Assembly: GCA_021839245.1 (NCBI GenBank)
Contig: JAKCBQ010000006.1
Coordinates: 1-64,000 of the forward strand
DNA from: Pseudomonadota bacterium
GTDB taxonomy: Bacteria; Pseudomonadota; Gammaproteobacteria; JAKAQQ01
Direction of reading: 5' to 3'
Length of the DNA: 64,000 bases
Part shown: positions 1 to 8,425 of the stretch, in pieces
Position numbering within the stretch: position 1 is the first letter of the stretch
Layout: every line of letters begins with the position of its first letter
Program-made: the position numbers and the translations under genes
Notes under the pieces: model-generated
The model's database searches: none
What the model was told of the DNA's origin: nothing
Seen by the model: only the letters and a program-made list of their open reading frames with translations

Positions 1-236
1 CCACCCTCGATCGCCTCATCCGGGACACCAACGTCGAGCCGGGACGCGCCCCCCTCTACGCCTACGAGCGTTTCATGATGCGCCACCTCCCCGTGCTCTT
101 CGTGCCGCTCCAGGGCAATCTCGTCAAATACCGCGCCGGACTCCGTCTCCGGGCGGTCGATTCCACCCTCTACCACGTGGCCTGCGTCCCGCTCCGCCGG
201 GCGAGACGGGTGGATGCGCCGTCCCCGTCACATTGA
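1..236 (+). CDS. C-terminal end of a probable family 5 (peptide/nickel type) ABC transporter solute-binding protein, partial
   Basis: The reading frame enters from outside the window (first full codon at base 3) and ends at TGA 234-236, giving about 77 residues. The end carries the pattern seen in the C-terminal lobe of family 5 extracellular solute-binding proteins: a helix with YERFMMRHLPVLFVPL followed by NLVKYRAGL, close to the usual 'EDAPVIPLY...NLVAYRKGL'. In that family the protein binds peptides, nickel or similar ligands in the periplasm and delivers them to an ABC permease. The ligand cannot be inferred from this piece. The next gene is on the other strand, so this is the end of its transcription unit within the window. 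Confidence 0.55.
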   Translation, partial: TLDRLIRDTNVEPGRAPLYAYERFMMRHLPVLFVPLQGNLVKYRAGLRLRAVDSTLYHVACVPLRRARRVDAPSPSH

Positions 237-353
237 GGGAACGAGAGACGGATCCCCACGACCCCGAAGAGCTTTCTCCTGCAGTGCAGGGTGGCCCGAC
301 TTCAAGGGACCATGGGCGCCTCGGGCGTCCGCGGCCCGAGGTGGAAGACTTCC

Positions 354-926
354 TCAAAACGGAACGAGGGCGTACCCCTTGTTCTCGTAGAGGATGAGCG
401 TGCTGGGCCCGGTGGGAACAACCCGGATGCCGGGGCGGACCTCGCCCGGGTGATACCCCCAACCGGCGAGAGCGACCCCACAGACCCGAAGCTTGACGCC
501 GTCGTGGTGAAGATCCGCAAGCAGCTTCGCGTTCGGGTTCGGCCCGTGATAACGCAGACGGTACGTCGCGGAACGAAGCACGACGGGGACGGCGCCCCCG
601 TCGAAAACGACGACGAATCGAAGATGCGAGAGCGGGACCTTCTCGGCCACGAAAATATTGAGCATCCGCGCCACCCGCACGAGTTCCCCGTCGGGTTTGG
701 AGGGGGAGGCAACGGGCTGGGGAATGTAAAAGACCGCCCGGTAGACGGAGCGGGGAGCGGGCCGGTCCGCCTCGTGAGGCCAAACATGGATCACCCCGTA
801 ACCGGGAACGGCGGGCGTCGTCCAGAAGGCGGGCTTTGCACGGGCGCACCCCGCGGTGAGGGCCAAACCCAAAACCGCCGGGGCGACGAGGACGAGGGAT
901 GCCTGACGGCTGATGATCCGGAGCAC
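354..926 (-). CDS. DsrE-family protein with a lipoprotein signal
   Basis: 190 residues from a GTG start with a good ribosome site (GGGAG, 7 bases away). The N-terminus is a hydrophobic signal ending in the lipobox LTAGC (Cys27), so the mature protein should be membrane-anchored outside the cytoplasm. The rest matches the DsrE/DsrF-like fold: VLRSATYRL, LLADLHHDGVKLRVCGVAL with the conserved cysteine at 149, and the typical ending GYALVPF. Cytoplasmic DsrE proteins carry persulfide sulfur in sulfur oxidation. Exported single-domain members are common in Proteobacteria and their role is not established. It stands alone, with no dsr or sox gene nearby. Confidence 0.7.
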   Translation of the reverse strand: MLRIISRQASLVLVAPAVLGLALTAGCARAKPAFWTTPAVPGYGVIHVWPHEADRPAPRSVYRAVFYIPQPVASPSKPDGELVRVARMLNIFVAEKVPLSHLRFVVVFDGGAVPVVLRSATYRLRYHGPNPNAKLLADLHHDGVKLRVCGVALAGWGYHPGEVRPGIRVVPTGPSTLILYENKGYALVPF

Positions 927-1006
927 GAGCGTTCTCCCAAAAACGAAACAAGCTCAATAGTACCCCTTCGGGATCGCTCCCACCCCGAGCGGAGATCATT
1001 CGTCTT

Positions 1007-2107
1007 TTAGACGTTGAAGCGGAAATGAACGACGTCGCCGTCCTGAACGATGTACTCCTTGCCCTCGGAGCGCAGGCGGCCCGTCGTGCGGGCGGCGACT
1101 TCGCTCCCGGTCTCCACGAAATCCTCGTAGCCGATGACCTCGGCGCGGATGAATCCCCGCTCGAAATCCCCGTGGATGACGCCGGCCGCCTGCGGCGCCC
1201 GGGTTCCGCGCCGCACGGTCCAGGCCCGGACCTCCTTGGGGCCGGCGGTAAAGAAGGTTTCGAGTCCGAGCAGGCGATAGGCCGCCCGGATCAGCCGCTC
1301 GAGACCCGGCTCGCCGTAGCCGAGGGCGGCGAGGTACTCGGCCCGCTCCCGGGGCTCGAGCTCGTCGAGCTCGGCTTCGAGACGGGCGGAAATGAGCACC
1401 GCCTCGCTTCCGTGCGCACGCGCCCAGTCCTCCACCGCCGCCGCGTGGCTGCGGTCGGGCTCACGTCCTGGCTCTTCCCCGAGATTGGCGATGTAAAGAA
1501 GGGGTTTGAGTCCCAAGAGAGGGTACTCGCGAGAGAGAAGCGTGTGCTCGTCGTCGGTGAACGGCAGCGTGCGCAAGGACACACCTTGATCGAGCGCCGC
1601 GGCCAGACGGGCGAGCAGGGCATCACGCCCCTGAGCGTCCTTGTCCCCGGCCCGCACGCGCGGGGCCAGTCGGGCGCGGGCCCGTTCGATCGTGCCGAGA
1701 TCGGCCAGGGCGAGTTCGGTTTCGATCACGTCGATGTCGTCCCGAGGGTCGATCCGCCCGGCCACGTGGACGATGTCCCCATCGTCAAAACAGCGGACGA
1801 CCTCGACAATCGCATCCGTCTCACGCACGTGGGCGAGGAATTGGTTCCCGAGCCCCTCCCCCCGCGACGCCCCCTTGACCATACCGGCGACGTCGACGAA
1901 CTCGACCGTCGCGGGCACGATCCGCTCCGGATGAACGAGGGTGGCCAGGGTCTCGAGACGCGGGTCGGGCACCGCCACGATCCCGACGTTCGGATCAATG
2001 GTGCAGAAAGGGTAGTTGGCCGCCGGCGCGTGCCCGTGGGTGAGCGCGTTGAACAGGGTGGACTTACCCACGTTCGGAAGGCCGACCAGACCGACACGCA
2101 AGCCCAT
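1007..2107 (-). CDS. ychF: Ribosome-binding ATPase YchF (Obg-family P-loop NTPase)
   Basis: 366 residues, the normal length. The P-loop GLPNVGKS is at residues 9-16, followed by the switch region and DVAGMVKGASRGEGLGNQFL. The C-terminal TGS-like domain ends in VQDGDVVHFRFNV, the standard YchF ending. The family prefers ATP over GTP, binds ribosomes, and in E. coli negatively affects catalase and the oxidative stress response. It lies one base after pth and is the last gene of the prs-rplY-pth-ychF unit. Confidence 0.96.
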   Translation of the reverse strand: MGLRVGLVGLPNVGKSTLFNALTHGHAPAANYPFCTIDPNVGIVAVPDPRLETLATLVHPERIVPATVEFVDVAGMVKGASRGEGLGNQFLAHVRETDAIVEVVRCFDDGDIVHVAGRIDPRDDIDVIETELALADLGTIERARARLAPRVRAGDKDAQGRDALLARLAAALDQGVSLRTLPFTDDEHTLLSREYPLLGLKPLLYIANLGEEPGREPDRSHAAAVEDWARAHGSEAVLISARLEAELDELEPRERAEYLAALGYGEPGLERLIRAAYRLLGLETFFTAGPKEVRAWTVRRGTRAPQAAGVIHGDFERGFIRAEVIGYEDFVETGSEVAARTTGRLRSEGKEYIVQDGDVVHFRFNV

Positions 2108-2108
2108 C

Positions 2109-2696
2109 TCAGGTCTCCTCCGCGGAAGCGCGGGGGGCGTGAAGATGCGCGGTCGCCGCCTCGAAGCCGTCCGTCAGAAGCCGGGGAAGAATCTCCACCC
2201 CGCGGCGGACGGCGTCGATCAGGACCTCACGTTCCGCGGCGGAGGGAACGCCAAGGACGTAGTCGATGACCGCCGTCCCCGATCGGGGGCGCCCGATCCC
2301 GAAGCGCAAACGCGCAAAACCCGCCCCGAGACAGGCGATGAGATCCTTGAGCCCGTTGTGGCCACCGTCTCCTCCGCCGCGCTTGAGGCGAACCGTTCCC
2401 GTCGGGAGATCAAGATCGTCGTGGGCGACCAGGAGATCCTCCGCCGCCCAGCGGCGATAGGCCGCGAAGGCCCGAACCGGAGCGCCGCTCTCGTTCATGT
2501 AGCCGAGCGACTTGACCAAAACCAGCGGCCGATCGCCGAGAACGAGCTCGGCGGCCTCCACCCCCCAGCGACGCTCGGATTTCCAGCGGGCTCGAGCCTC
2601 TTCCGCCAGGGCGTCGACCCACCAGTGCCCGAGATTGTGGCGCGTCAGAAGGTACGCCGGGCCGGGATTGCCGAGGCCGACGAGGGCACGAAGCAC
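2109..2696 (-). CDS. pth: Peptidyl-tRNA hydrolase
   Basis: 195 residues starting at GTG. It opens with the Pth signature VGLGNPGPAY and TRHNLGHWW, placing the catalytic His at 20. HDDLDLPTG supplies the catalytic Asp and GGDGGHNGLKDL the substrate-gripping Asn. The enzyme frees tRNA from peptidyl-tRNA dropped by stalled ribosomes. It sits between rplY (12 bases upstream) and ychF, an order conserved across gammaproteobacteria. Confidence 0.96.
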   Translation of the reverse strand: MLRALVGLGNPGPAYLLTRHNLGHWWVDALAEEARARWKSERRWGVEAAELVLGDRPLVLVKSLGYMNESGAPVRAFAAYRRWAAEDLLVAHDDLDLPTGTVRLKRGGGDGGHNGLKDLIACLGAGFARLRFGIGRPRSGTAVIDYVLGVPSAAEREVLIDAVRRGVEILPRLLTDGFEAATAHLHAPRASAEET

Positions 2697-2708
2697 GCCG
2701 GAATCCCG

Positions 2709-3392
2709 TCAGGAGCCCTCGCCCTTGCCCGGAGCCGGTTCGCCCGCAGGGGCGGCGGCTTCGCCCGCCGGAGTGGGCGCCGCCTCCTCGTCCTGGGCGC
2801 TCGTGACGCGCGCGTGGTGCACCGAGGCCACGGGAAGATCGTGTTCGAGACCCTGCTCGAGGGCGGGAATCACGAGCCCCGCGGGAAGCGGGATCTGGCT
2901 GAGATGGACGGCCTGGCCGATGTCAAGACCGCTCACGTCGACCGTGAGGTACTCGGGAAGATCCTTCGGGAGGCACTGGACCTCGACCTCGATCATGTGG
3001 CGCGAGAACACCCCGCCCTCCTTGACCCCGGGAGCGGTCTGCTCGCCCTGGAAGTGGAGCGGCACGCGCATGCGCACAGGCCGATCGGCACGTACCCGCA
3101 GGATGTCCACGTGAAGCACGCGACCGCTCACCGGGTGACGCTGGACGTCCTTGAGGACCCCCTGGTAGACGGCCCCGCCCTCCTCACGGATTTCGAGGAG
3201 ATGGGAGTAGAAGGCCTCCTGACCGAGCTGGTGCTCGAGGCCGAGCGATTCAAAAAAGACGGGGGCCGGATCCGCCCCGCCGCCGTAGACGATGCCGGGG
3301 ACGGACCCCGCGCGGCGGAGGCGGCGGCTCGGGCCTTTGCCAAGCTCGTCGCGGCGCGGCCGGGCGTTGAGGACGAAAGACGTCGTGGTCAT
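2709..3392 (-). CDS. rplY: 50S ribosomal protein L25, long Ctc/TL5 form
   Basis: 227 residues, beginning with a short TTTSFVLNARPR stretch and then RRAGSVPGIVYGGG, the L25 5S-rRNA-binding domain. The C-terminal beta domain includes LHVDILRV, typical of the longer TL5/Ctc form rather than the 94-residue E. coli L25. The last 40 residues are an Ala/Pro/Glu-rich tail. The gene has its own ATG and lies between prs and pth. Confidence 0.95.
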   Translation of the reverse strand: MTTTSFVLNARPRRDELGKGPSRRLRRAGSVPGIVYGGGADPAPVFFESLGLEHQLGQEAFYSHLLEIREEGGAVYQGVLKDVQRHPVSGRVLHVDILRVRADRPVRMRVPLHFQGEQTAPGVKEGGVFSRHMIEVEVQCLPKDLPEYLTVDVSGLDIGQAVHLSQIPLPAGLVIPALEQGLEHDLPVASVHHARVTSAQDEEAAPTPAGEAAAPAGEPAPGKGEGS

Positions 3393-3449
3393 GGTTGGGG
3401 ATTCTCCATCAGGACAAGAGGCGGAAAGGGAAGGAGCCGAAGAGGCCGT

Positions 3450-4409
3450 TCAATCGACATAAAGGGAACTCACGGATTCTTCTTCGTGGATCCGGCGCAC
3501 GGTCTCGGCCAGCAACTGCGCGATCGAGAGCTGGCGGATCTTCGGACAGGCGGCGGCCTCGGCGTGCAGGGGCAGCGTGTCGGTCACCACGAGTTCGTCG
3601 ATGGCGGAGGCCGCGATGCGCCCCACGGCCGGACCGGACAGGACGGGGTGCGTGATGTACGCCACGACACGTTCGGCCCCGCGCTCCTTGAGCACGGTGG
3701 CGGCGGTGCACAGCGTTCCGGCCGTGTCGACAATGTCGTCCACGATCACACAGGCGCGCCCTTGCACCTCGCCGATGACGTTCATGACCTCAGCCTCGTT
3801 GGGCCGCGGGCGACGCTTGTCGATGATGGCCAGATCGGCATCGTCCAGGCGTTTGGCCAGCGCACGCGCGCGTCCGACCCCACCCACGTCGGGCGAAACC
3901 ACCACGGGCACAACATCGCGGATCCGGCGCCAGACGTCGCTCAGAAGCACCGGGGACGCGTAGACGTTGTCGAAGGGGATGTCGAAAAATCCCTGGATCT
4001 GCTCGGAGTGCACGTCCACCGTGAGAACCCGACTGACGCCGGAGACGGTGAGCATGTTGGCCAGGAGTTTGGCCGTGATCGGGACGCGCGCCGCCCGAAG
4101 ACGCCGGTCCTGACGCGCGTAGGCAAAGTAGGGAACGACGGCCGTGATACGCCCGGCCGAGGCACGGCGGAGCGCATCGACCATGATGAGCAGCTCCATC
4201 AGATGGTCGTTCACGGGGGGGGCAAGCGACTGAAAGACGAAAACGTCCCGGCCGCGGACGTTCTCGAGAATCTCCACCTGAATCTCGAGGTCGCTGAAGC
4301 GGCTCACCTGCACCGGAGCGAGAGGGAGCTGAAGATGCGAGGCCACCTGACGCGCCAGATCCGGGCTGGCGTTGCCGGCACACAAGATCGTGTGGTCGCT
4401 CGCGCGCAT
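3450..4409 (-). CDS. prs: Ribose-phosphate pyrophosphokinase (PRPP synthetase)
   Basis: The chosen ATG at 4409 follows GAGGAG at 7 bases and gives 319 residues, close to the usual 310-320. An in-frame extension upstream would run through the tRNA-Gln gene and is not credible. Visible motifs are [27 protein letters not shown], the [10 protein letters not shown] region and the PRPP-binding loop [13 protein letters not shown]. The enzyme makes PRPP from ribose 5-phosphate and ATP for nucleotide, His, Trp and NAD synthesis. It follows tRNA-Gln and precedes rplY. Confidence 0.96.
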   Translation of the reverse strand: MRASDHTILCAGNASPDLARQVASHLQLPLAPVQVSRFSDLEIQVEILENVRGRDVFVFQSLAPPVNDHLMELLIMVDALRRASAGRITAVVPYFAYARQDRRLRAARVPITAKLLANMLTVSGVSRVLTVDVHSEQIQGFFDIPFDNVYASPVLLSDVWRRIRDVVPVVVSPDVGGVGRARALAKRLDDADLAIIDKRRPRPNEAEVMNVIGEVQGRACVIVDDIVDTAGTLCTAATVLKERGAERVVAYITHPVLSGPAVGRIAASAIDELVVTDTLPLHAEAAACPKIRQLSIAQLLAETVRRIHEEESVSSLYVD

Positions 4410-4453
4410 CGCAGACTCCTCCGTCGCGGCCCGGTGCCAGGAACCGGCCGACA

Positions 4454-4528
4454 TGGCTGGGGTGGCAGGATTCGAACCTGCGAATGCGGGGATCAAAACC
4501 CCGTGCCTTACCGCTTGGCGACACCCCA
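4454..4528 (-). tRNA. tRNA-Gln (anticodon TTG)
   Basis: On the minus strand the 75-base sequence folds as a cloverleaf: acceptor TGGGGTG pairing with CACCCCA, anticodon arm CGGGG-TTTTGAT-CCCCG with TTG, T-arm GCAGG-TTCGAAT-CCTGC, and an encoded CCA end. It lies directly upstream of prs, where tRNA-Gln occurs in many gammaproteobacteria. Confidence 0.97.
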
Positions 4529-4570
4529 CACTTCCGCGCCTGGGGGTCGGTCGGGGAACGGCCACCCGGG

Positions 4571-4576
4571 CTTATA
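4571..4576 (-). promoter_or_regulatory. Candidate -10 element for tRNA-Gln/prs
   Basis: On the minus strand TATAAG is followed at once by the GC-rich stretch GCCCGGG, about 40 bases before the tRNA. A weak -10 plus GC-rich discriminator is typical of stringently controlled tRNA promoters. No good -35 is visible at 16-18 bases, so this rests on the -10 alone. Confidence 0.35.
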
Positions 4577-4605
4577 AACCTGAAACGCCCGGCAAGTTTC
4601 TTATT

Positions 4606-5280
4606 TTAGAGAATCGCCGCCTTCGGGTCAAATGCCCGCGTGCGTCCCCGGTCTCCGCGGGGACAGGCGGTCGGCCCCGTCTCCTTCCCGCGGGCGGCGG
4701 GTGCCCGAGCCCGTCCGCCAAGCGTCCAGCGATCCACCCCGATCCATAGACGGAACCCGCGGTGCTCGAGACGCAGCCGCTCGGGCAACGGCCGTCCCCC
4801 GAGCGACGTGTAGCGGCGGTAGCGGACACTCCAGCCTCCCTGCCTGAGAACCCTCACCCGCCCGTGCCGATCGTAGCGGACGTAGGACGGGCGCCCGGGC
4901 ACGGGTCGAGCGAAGAGCCAGTCGCGCACGTCCTCCAAGGGGACATCGAATCCGAGCCAACGCTCGAGGAAGCGGCGGAGGTGGCGGACGCGCCGCGGCC
5001 GGTGTCGGCTCGTGCGCAGGCACCAATCCCCCGGGCGTCCCGTGAGAAGGAAGCCCGAAGCTCCGAAGGCGGAGGTGGCGAGGAGGATGCTCCGCTCGCC
5101 CGTGACCCGCCAGCTCATTCTCAGGAATCCTCCCCGGCCGGAAGGCGTCCGCACCCCCAGCCAGCCGCTCACGGCGAAGCCCCGAGGCGCCGGCTGGGGT
5201 GGAAGGGGGGGAACGCGCGGGGGCGGAGCACAGCCGGCCAGGAGAAGGAGGCCGAGCAACCCCACGGCAAGGGGTTTCAC
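4606..5280 (-). CDS. lolB: Outer-membrane lipoprotein insertion protein LolB
   Basis: 224 residues from GTG. A signal peptide ends in the lipobox LLAGC (Cys17). The body has LolB features: GFAVSGWLGVRTPSGRGGF, the FGASGFLLTG region and DVRDWLFARPVPG, the segment before the hydrophobic loop. LolB receives lipoproteins from LolA and inserts them in the outer membrane. The family normally ends near ...RWTL; here a 37-residue low-complexity tail follows. It starts 3 bases after the TPR gene, as in Pseudomonas, but the expected downstream ispE is absent. Confidence 0.85.
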   Translation of the reverse strand: MKPLAVGLLGLLLLAGCAPPPRVPPLPPQPAPRGFAVSGWLGVRTPSGRGGFLRMSWRVTGERSILLATSAFGASGFLLTGRPGDWCLRTSRHRPRRVRHLRRFLERWLGFDVPLEDVRDWLFARPVPGRPSYVRYDRHGRVRVLRQGGWSVRYRRYTSLGGRPLPERLRLEHRGFRLWIGVDRWTLGGRARAPAARGKETGPTACPRGDRGRTRAFDPKAAIL

Positions 5281-5283
5281 CGT

Positions 5284-6990
5284 TCAGCTTCCGGCGTGAT
5301 GGGCAAGAGCCTCGGCGAGAGCGCGGTCGTGCGGGTGCCGCTTGTAGATGCGCGACCAGAGTCGGCGGGCTTGGTTCTGGTGACCCGTGTGCCAGAGAGC
5401 CAGACCGTAATGGAGCGCAATCGCCGGCGAGCGGTCGTGTTGGTAAGCCCGGCGGAAGAGCACTAGCGCCCGGCGGTCGTGCCCCCGACGGTAGGACACC
5501 CAGCCCCGGCTGTCGAGGAGAGGAGGATCTCCGGGATCGAGGGCGAGGGCCCGATCGATGTCGTGGGCCGCACGCGCGAGTCGCCCTGTCCGGCGGGCCA
5601 GATAATAGCCCTCCGCGTTGAGGATCCAGGCGTTGTCGGGATAGCGGCGCCCGAGCGCGCGAAGCGTCCGGTAACCGAGGGCCCCGTGCCCCACCTGCAT
5701 GTCGGCCAGGGCGAGAGAGTAGATCACATCCGGGTCGTCCGGGTAGAGGGCATACGCCTTCGCAAGCACGCGGCGGGCGGCGTGGAAGCGGTGCAGACCG
5801 TCGAGCCAGTGGGCCTCGAGAAGCCGCACCGCCGGGCCCTGAAGAGGAACGCGCGCGGCGTAGTCACGGAAGACGGCGCGGGCGGTCCGTGTGTCCTGAC
5901 CATCGCCGGCCAAGCGCGCGAGCGCGAGAGCCACCGACGGGACATCGCGCTCGGCGCGCGCCGCGGCCCAACGGAACCAGAAGCGGGCCCGTCGCGGATG
6001 GTGGAGCCGGAGCTCGACACGCCCGATATTGAAGGCGGTGAGGGCCTGTTCGCGACCGCTCTCGAGAAGGCGGGTGAGCCAACGTCGGGCCCGCTGCGGG
6101 TGGTGGCGATGAAGATCCGCGAGCGCGAGCGCGAGGAAGAGAGCGAGATTCCGGGGGTGGGTCCGGTGCCAGTGGAGGGCCAAGGCGTGCGCCGCCCGGT
6201 TGTGGTCCGAGACGAGCTCAAGACTGATCAGGTTGACGGCAAGAGGCAGACTCGCGGGCTGCGTGTGGAGGAGTCGCCGGGCCTCCGCGAGACCACGGCG
6301 GGGCCGCCCCCCGTACACGAGGGCCTGCGCCTTGAGTTCCCCCACCCTGAGCCGGCGGTCAAGAGGAAGTTTCCGCCGCGCAAGATCATGGGCCTCGAGT
6401 CCCGCCGTCCCGCTCATGCCGATCCTCAAGGCCACCAGACCCAGGAGATAGCGGGGGCCCGAAGCACGGGGATGGCGGTGGACCCAGAGCTGCGCGACGC
6501 GCAGATCCAACATGTGGGGGAGCCTCCGGATGAGGAGCGTCGCCATCGTCTCCTCGCCCGCCCACGAAGTGCCCGGCGGCAGGAGTTCCGCCAGACGCCT
6601 GAGTCCCTGAGGGTCGCGCCCGAGGGCCACATCCGTCAAGAAAAGAAAACTGACCGCCTGCGGATCGTGGGGCGCGAGCGTCCGCCAGAGAAGAGCGGCG
6701 GTGTGGGCCGTGTGCAGACGCCGGTCGGCGTAGGCCACCAGCGTGGCGCGGGCCGCCAGGACGGGATTGGCGCTGTCTTCGGCCGCGTCGATGAGCGCCA
6801 GGGCCTCGGCTCGACTGTGGTGAGCGGCCGCCGCGCGGGCGGCGCGTCCGAGAGCGGAGAGCGCGCTGTCGGGGAGCGTCGGCGCGGCCGCAAGCGTCGG
6901 CGCAAGAGAGAGCGACAAGACGAGCGCAACGACCAAAAGCGCCCCCCCGCGGCTCAAACGCCTGAGGCGGGGCCGGGTCAAGACAGGCAT
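5284..6990 (-). CDS. Exported TPR-repeat protein (PA4667-like)
   Basis: The ATG at 6990 has GGGAG 7 bases upstream and gives 568 residues. A TTG 36 bases earlier is possible but less likely. The N-terminus has an RRLSRGG stretch and a long hydrophobic signal or anchor. The rest is many degenerate tetratricopeptide units, for example residues around DPDVIYSLALADMQVG, NAEGYYLARRTG and LDSRGWVSYRRG. Such a protein lies between hemA and lolB in Pseudomonas and relatives. Its function is unknown; a periplasmic or envelope scaffold role is inferred. Confidence 0.75.
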   Translation of the reverse strand: MPVLTRPRLRRLSRGGALLVVALVLSLSLAPTLAAAPTLPDSALSALGRAARAAAAHHSRAEALALIDAAEDSANPVLAARATLVAYADRRLHTAHTAALLWRTLAPHDPQAVSFLFLTDVALGRDPQGLRRLAELLPPGTSWAGEETMATLLIRRLPHMLDLRVAQLWVHRHPRASGPRYLLGLVALRIGMSGTAGLEAHDLARRKLPLDRRLRVGELKAQALVYGGRPRRGLAEARRLLHTQPASLPLAVNLISLELVSDHNRAAHALALHWHRTHPRNLALFLALALADLHRHHPQRARRWLTRLLESGREQALTAFNIGRVELRLHHPRRARFWFRWAAARAERDVPSVALALARLAGDGQDTRTARAVFRDYAARVPLQGPAVRLLEAHWLDGLHRFHAARRVLAKAYALYPDDPDVIYSLALADMQVGHGALGYRTLRALGRRYPDNAWILNAEGYYLARRTGRLARAAHDIDRALALDPGDPPLLDSRGWVSYRRGHDRRALVLFRRAYQHDRSPAIALHYGLALWHTGHQNQARRLWSRIYKRHPHDRALAEALAHHAGS

Positions 6991-7108
6991 TTCGAGACTC
7001 CCGCGAGCACGGCACGCTCGAGACAATCCCTAGTGTATCCGAGACACCTCGGCTCCCGGGGGTAGAATTTCCCGATACGCTCCTCACCGAGGCCCCTCCC
7101 AGCGGCCG

Positions 7109-8425
7109 ATGACCGACCCCTCCCTCCCCCCCGCTCCCGACGCCACGGTGGTGGGGCTCGTCGGCATCGGTCACCACGACACGCCGCTCGTCCTCCGCGA
7201 ACGGTTCGCCCGCCCGATCGAGGCGTTCCTGCCGACGCTCGTCGCCCTCACCGGCTCCGGCGGTCCGAAGGAAGCCGTGATCGTCGCGACCTGCAACCGA
7301 ACGGAGCTCTACTACCGGCGAGCCCAAGACGCGGACGGCGATCCGCGGCGCTGGCTCCTTCGGGCGAGTGGATTCGAGGAGGACGATCCCGCCGGCGCGG
7401 CTCTCTACAGGCACGAGGGCCCCGAAGCGGTACGCCATCTCGTGCGCGTCACCTCCGGCCTCGATTCCATGCTTCTCGGGGAAGGGCAGATCTTCGCCCA
7501 AGTCAAGGAGGCCTACACGGCGGCCAACCGCGCAGGGCTCGTCGGCCCGCAACTGCACCGTCTTTTCCAGCACGCCTTCCTCCACGCCCGGACCATCCGC
7601 CGCACGACCGGGCTCGGAACGCACGCCGTTTCCCTCGCCGGGCTCGCGGCGCGCCTGCCGCGGCGCATCTTCCCCAGCTACGGGGAGCTCACGGCCATCG
7701 TGATCGGCGGCGGCGAGACCGGCCATCTCGTCGCCCGCTACCTCCGCGAGGAAGGCGTCGGGCGGCTGCTCCTCGCGAGCCGCTCCTTTCCCCGCGCCCA
7801 GGAACTGGCCCGACGGCACGGCGGTCACGCCCTCCCGCTCACCGAGCTCGGACCGCACCTCGTCCTGGCGGACGTCCTCGTGAGCGCCACCGACGCCGGC
7901 CGCATCCTCATCACCGCTCAGGACCTACGCGCGGCCCGCAGCCACCAGCGCCGTCGTCCGCTCCTGCTCATCGATCTCTCGATCCCGAGAACCATCGAGC
8001 CGGAGGCGGCCGATCTGCCCGACATCTTTCTCTACGGTCTCGAGCGCGTCGCCGCGATGGCCGAAGACAACGAGGCGCGGCGCAAGGACGCGGCCCTCGC
8101 GGCCGAGATGGCGGTGGAGGAAGCCGTGGCGGCCTTTACGCTCAACCACAAGAGGCTTCTGGCCGCCCCGCTCATTCAGGACCTGCGCCGGGAGGCCGAA
8201 GAGACACGCCGGCGCACCCTCCGCAAGGCCGAACAACTCCTCGCCGCCGGGCGCGATCCCCACGAGGTCCTCGGTTACCTGGCCGACACCCTGACCGCGC
8301 GGCTTCTGCACGGCCCGACGGTGCGGCTGCGCGAAGCCGGCGAGCACCACGACCGTGCACTCCTCGAAGCCGCGGCGAGACTCTTCGCTCTCGACGGAGA
8401 CGGGACGGAGACGGAGGAACCGTGA
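7109..8425 (+). CDS. hemA: Glutamyl-tRNA reductase
   Basis: 438 residues. The catalytic Cys62 is in ATCNRTELYYRR, followed by the substrate pocket GLDSMLLGEGQIFAQVK, the NADPH-binding IVIGGGETGHLVARYL and a C-terminal helical dimerisation domain. The enzyme reduces glutamate on tRNA-Glu to glutamate-1-semialdehyde, the first committed step of C5 haem synthesis. It is divergent from the TPR-lolB unit and overlaps prfA by 4 bases, so the two are probably translationally coupled. A TAGAAT hexamer about 45 bases upstream is a possible -10. Confidence 0.97.
   Translation: MTDPSLPPAPDATVVGLVGIGHHDTPLVLRERFARPIEAFLPTLVALTGSGGPKEAVIVATCNRTELYYRRAQDADGDPRRWLLRASGFEEDDPAGAALYRHEGPEAVRHLVRVTSGLDSMLLGEGQIFAQVKEAYTAANRAGLVGPQLHRLFQHAFLHARTIRRTTGLGTHAVSLAGLAARLPRRIFPSYGELTAIVIGGGETGHLVARYLREEGVGRLLLASRSFPRAQELARRHGGHALPLTELGPHLVLADVLVSATDAGRILITAQDLRAARSHQRRRPLLLIDLSIPRTIEPEAADLPDIFLYGLERVAAMAEDNEARRKDAALAAEMAVEEAVAAFTLNHKRLLAAPLIQDLRREAEETRRRTLRKAEQLLAAGRDPHEVLGYLADTLTARLLHGPTVRLREAGEHHDRALLEAAARLFALDGDGTETEEP

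Noticed and set aside
2016-4577. Long open frame of 853 codons on the plus strand across ychF, pth, rplY and prs
   Set aside because: It runs antisense through four well-identified genes; GC-rich third positions on one strand create stop-free frames on the other. The translation has no domain and is Arg/Gly/Pro-rich.
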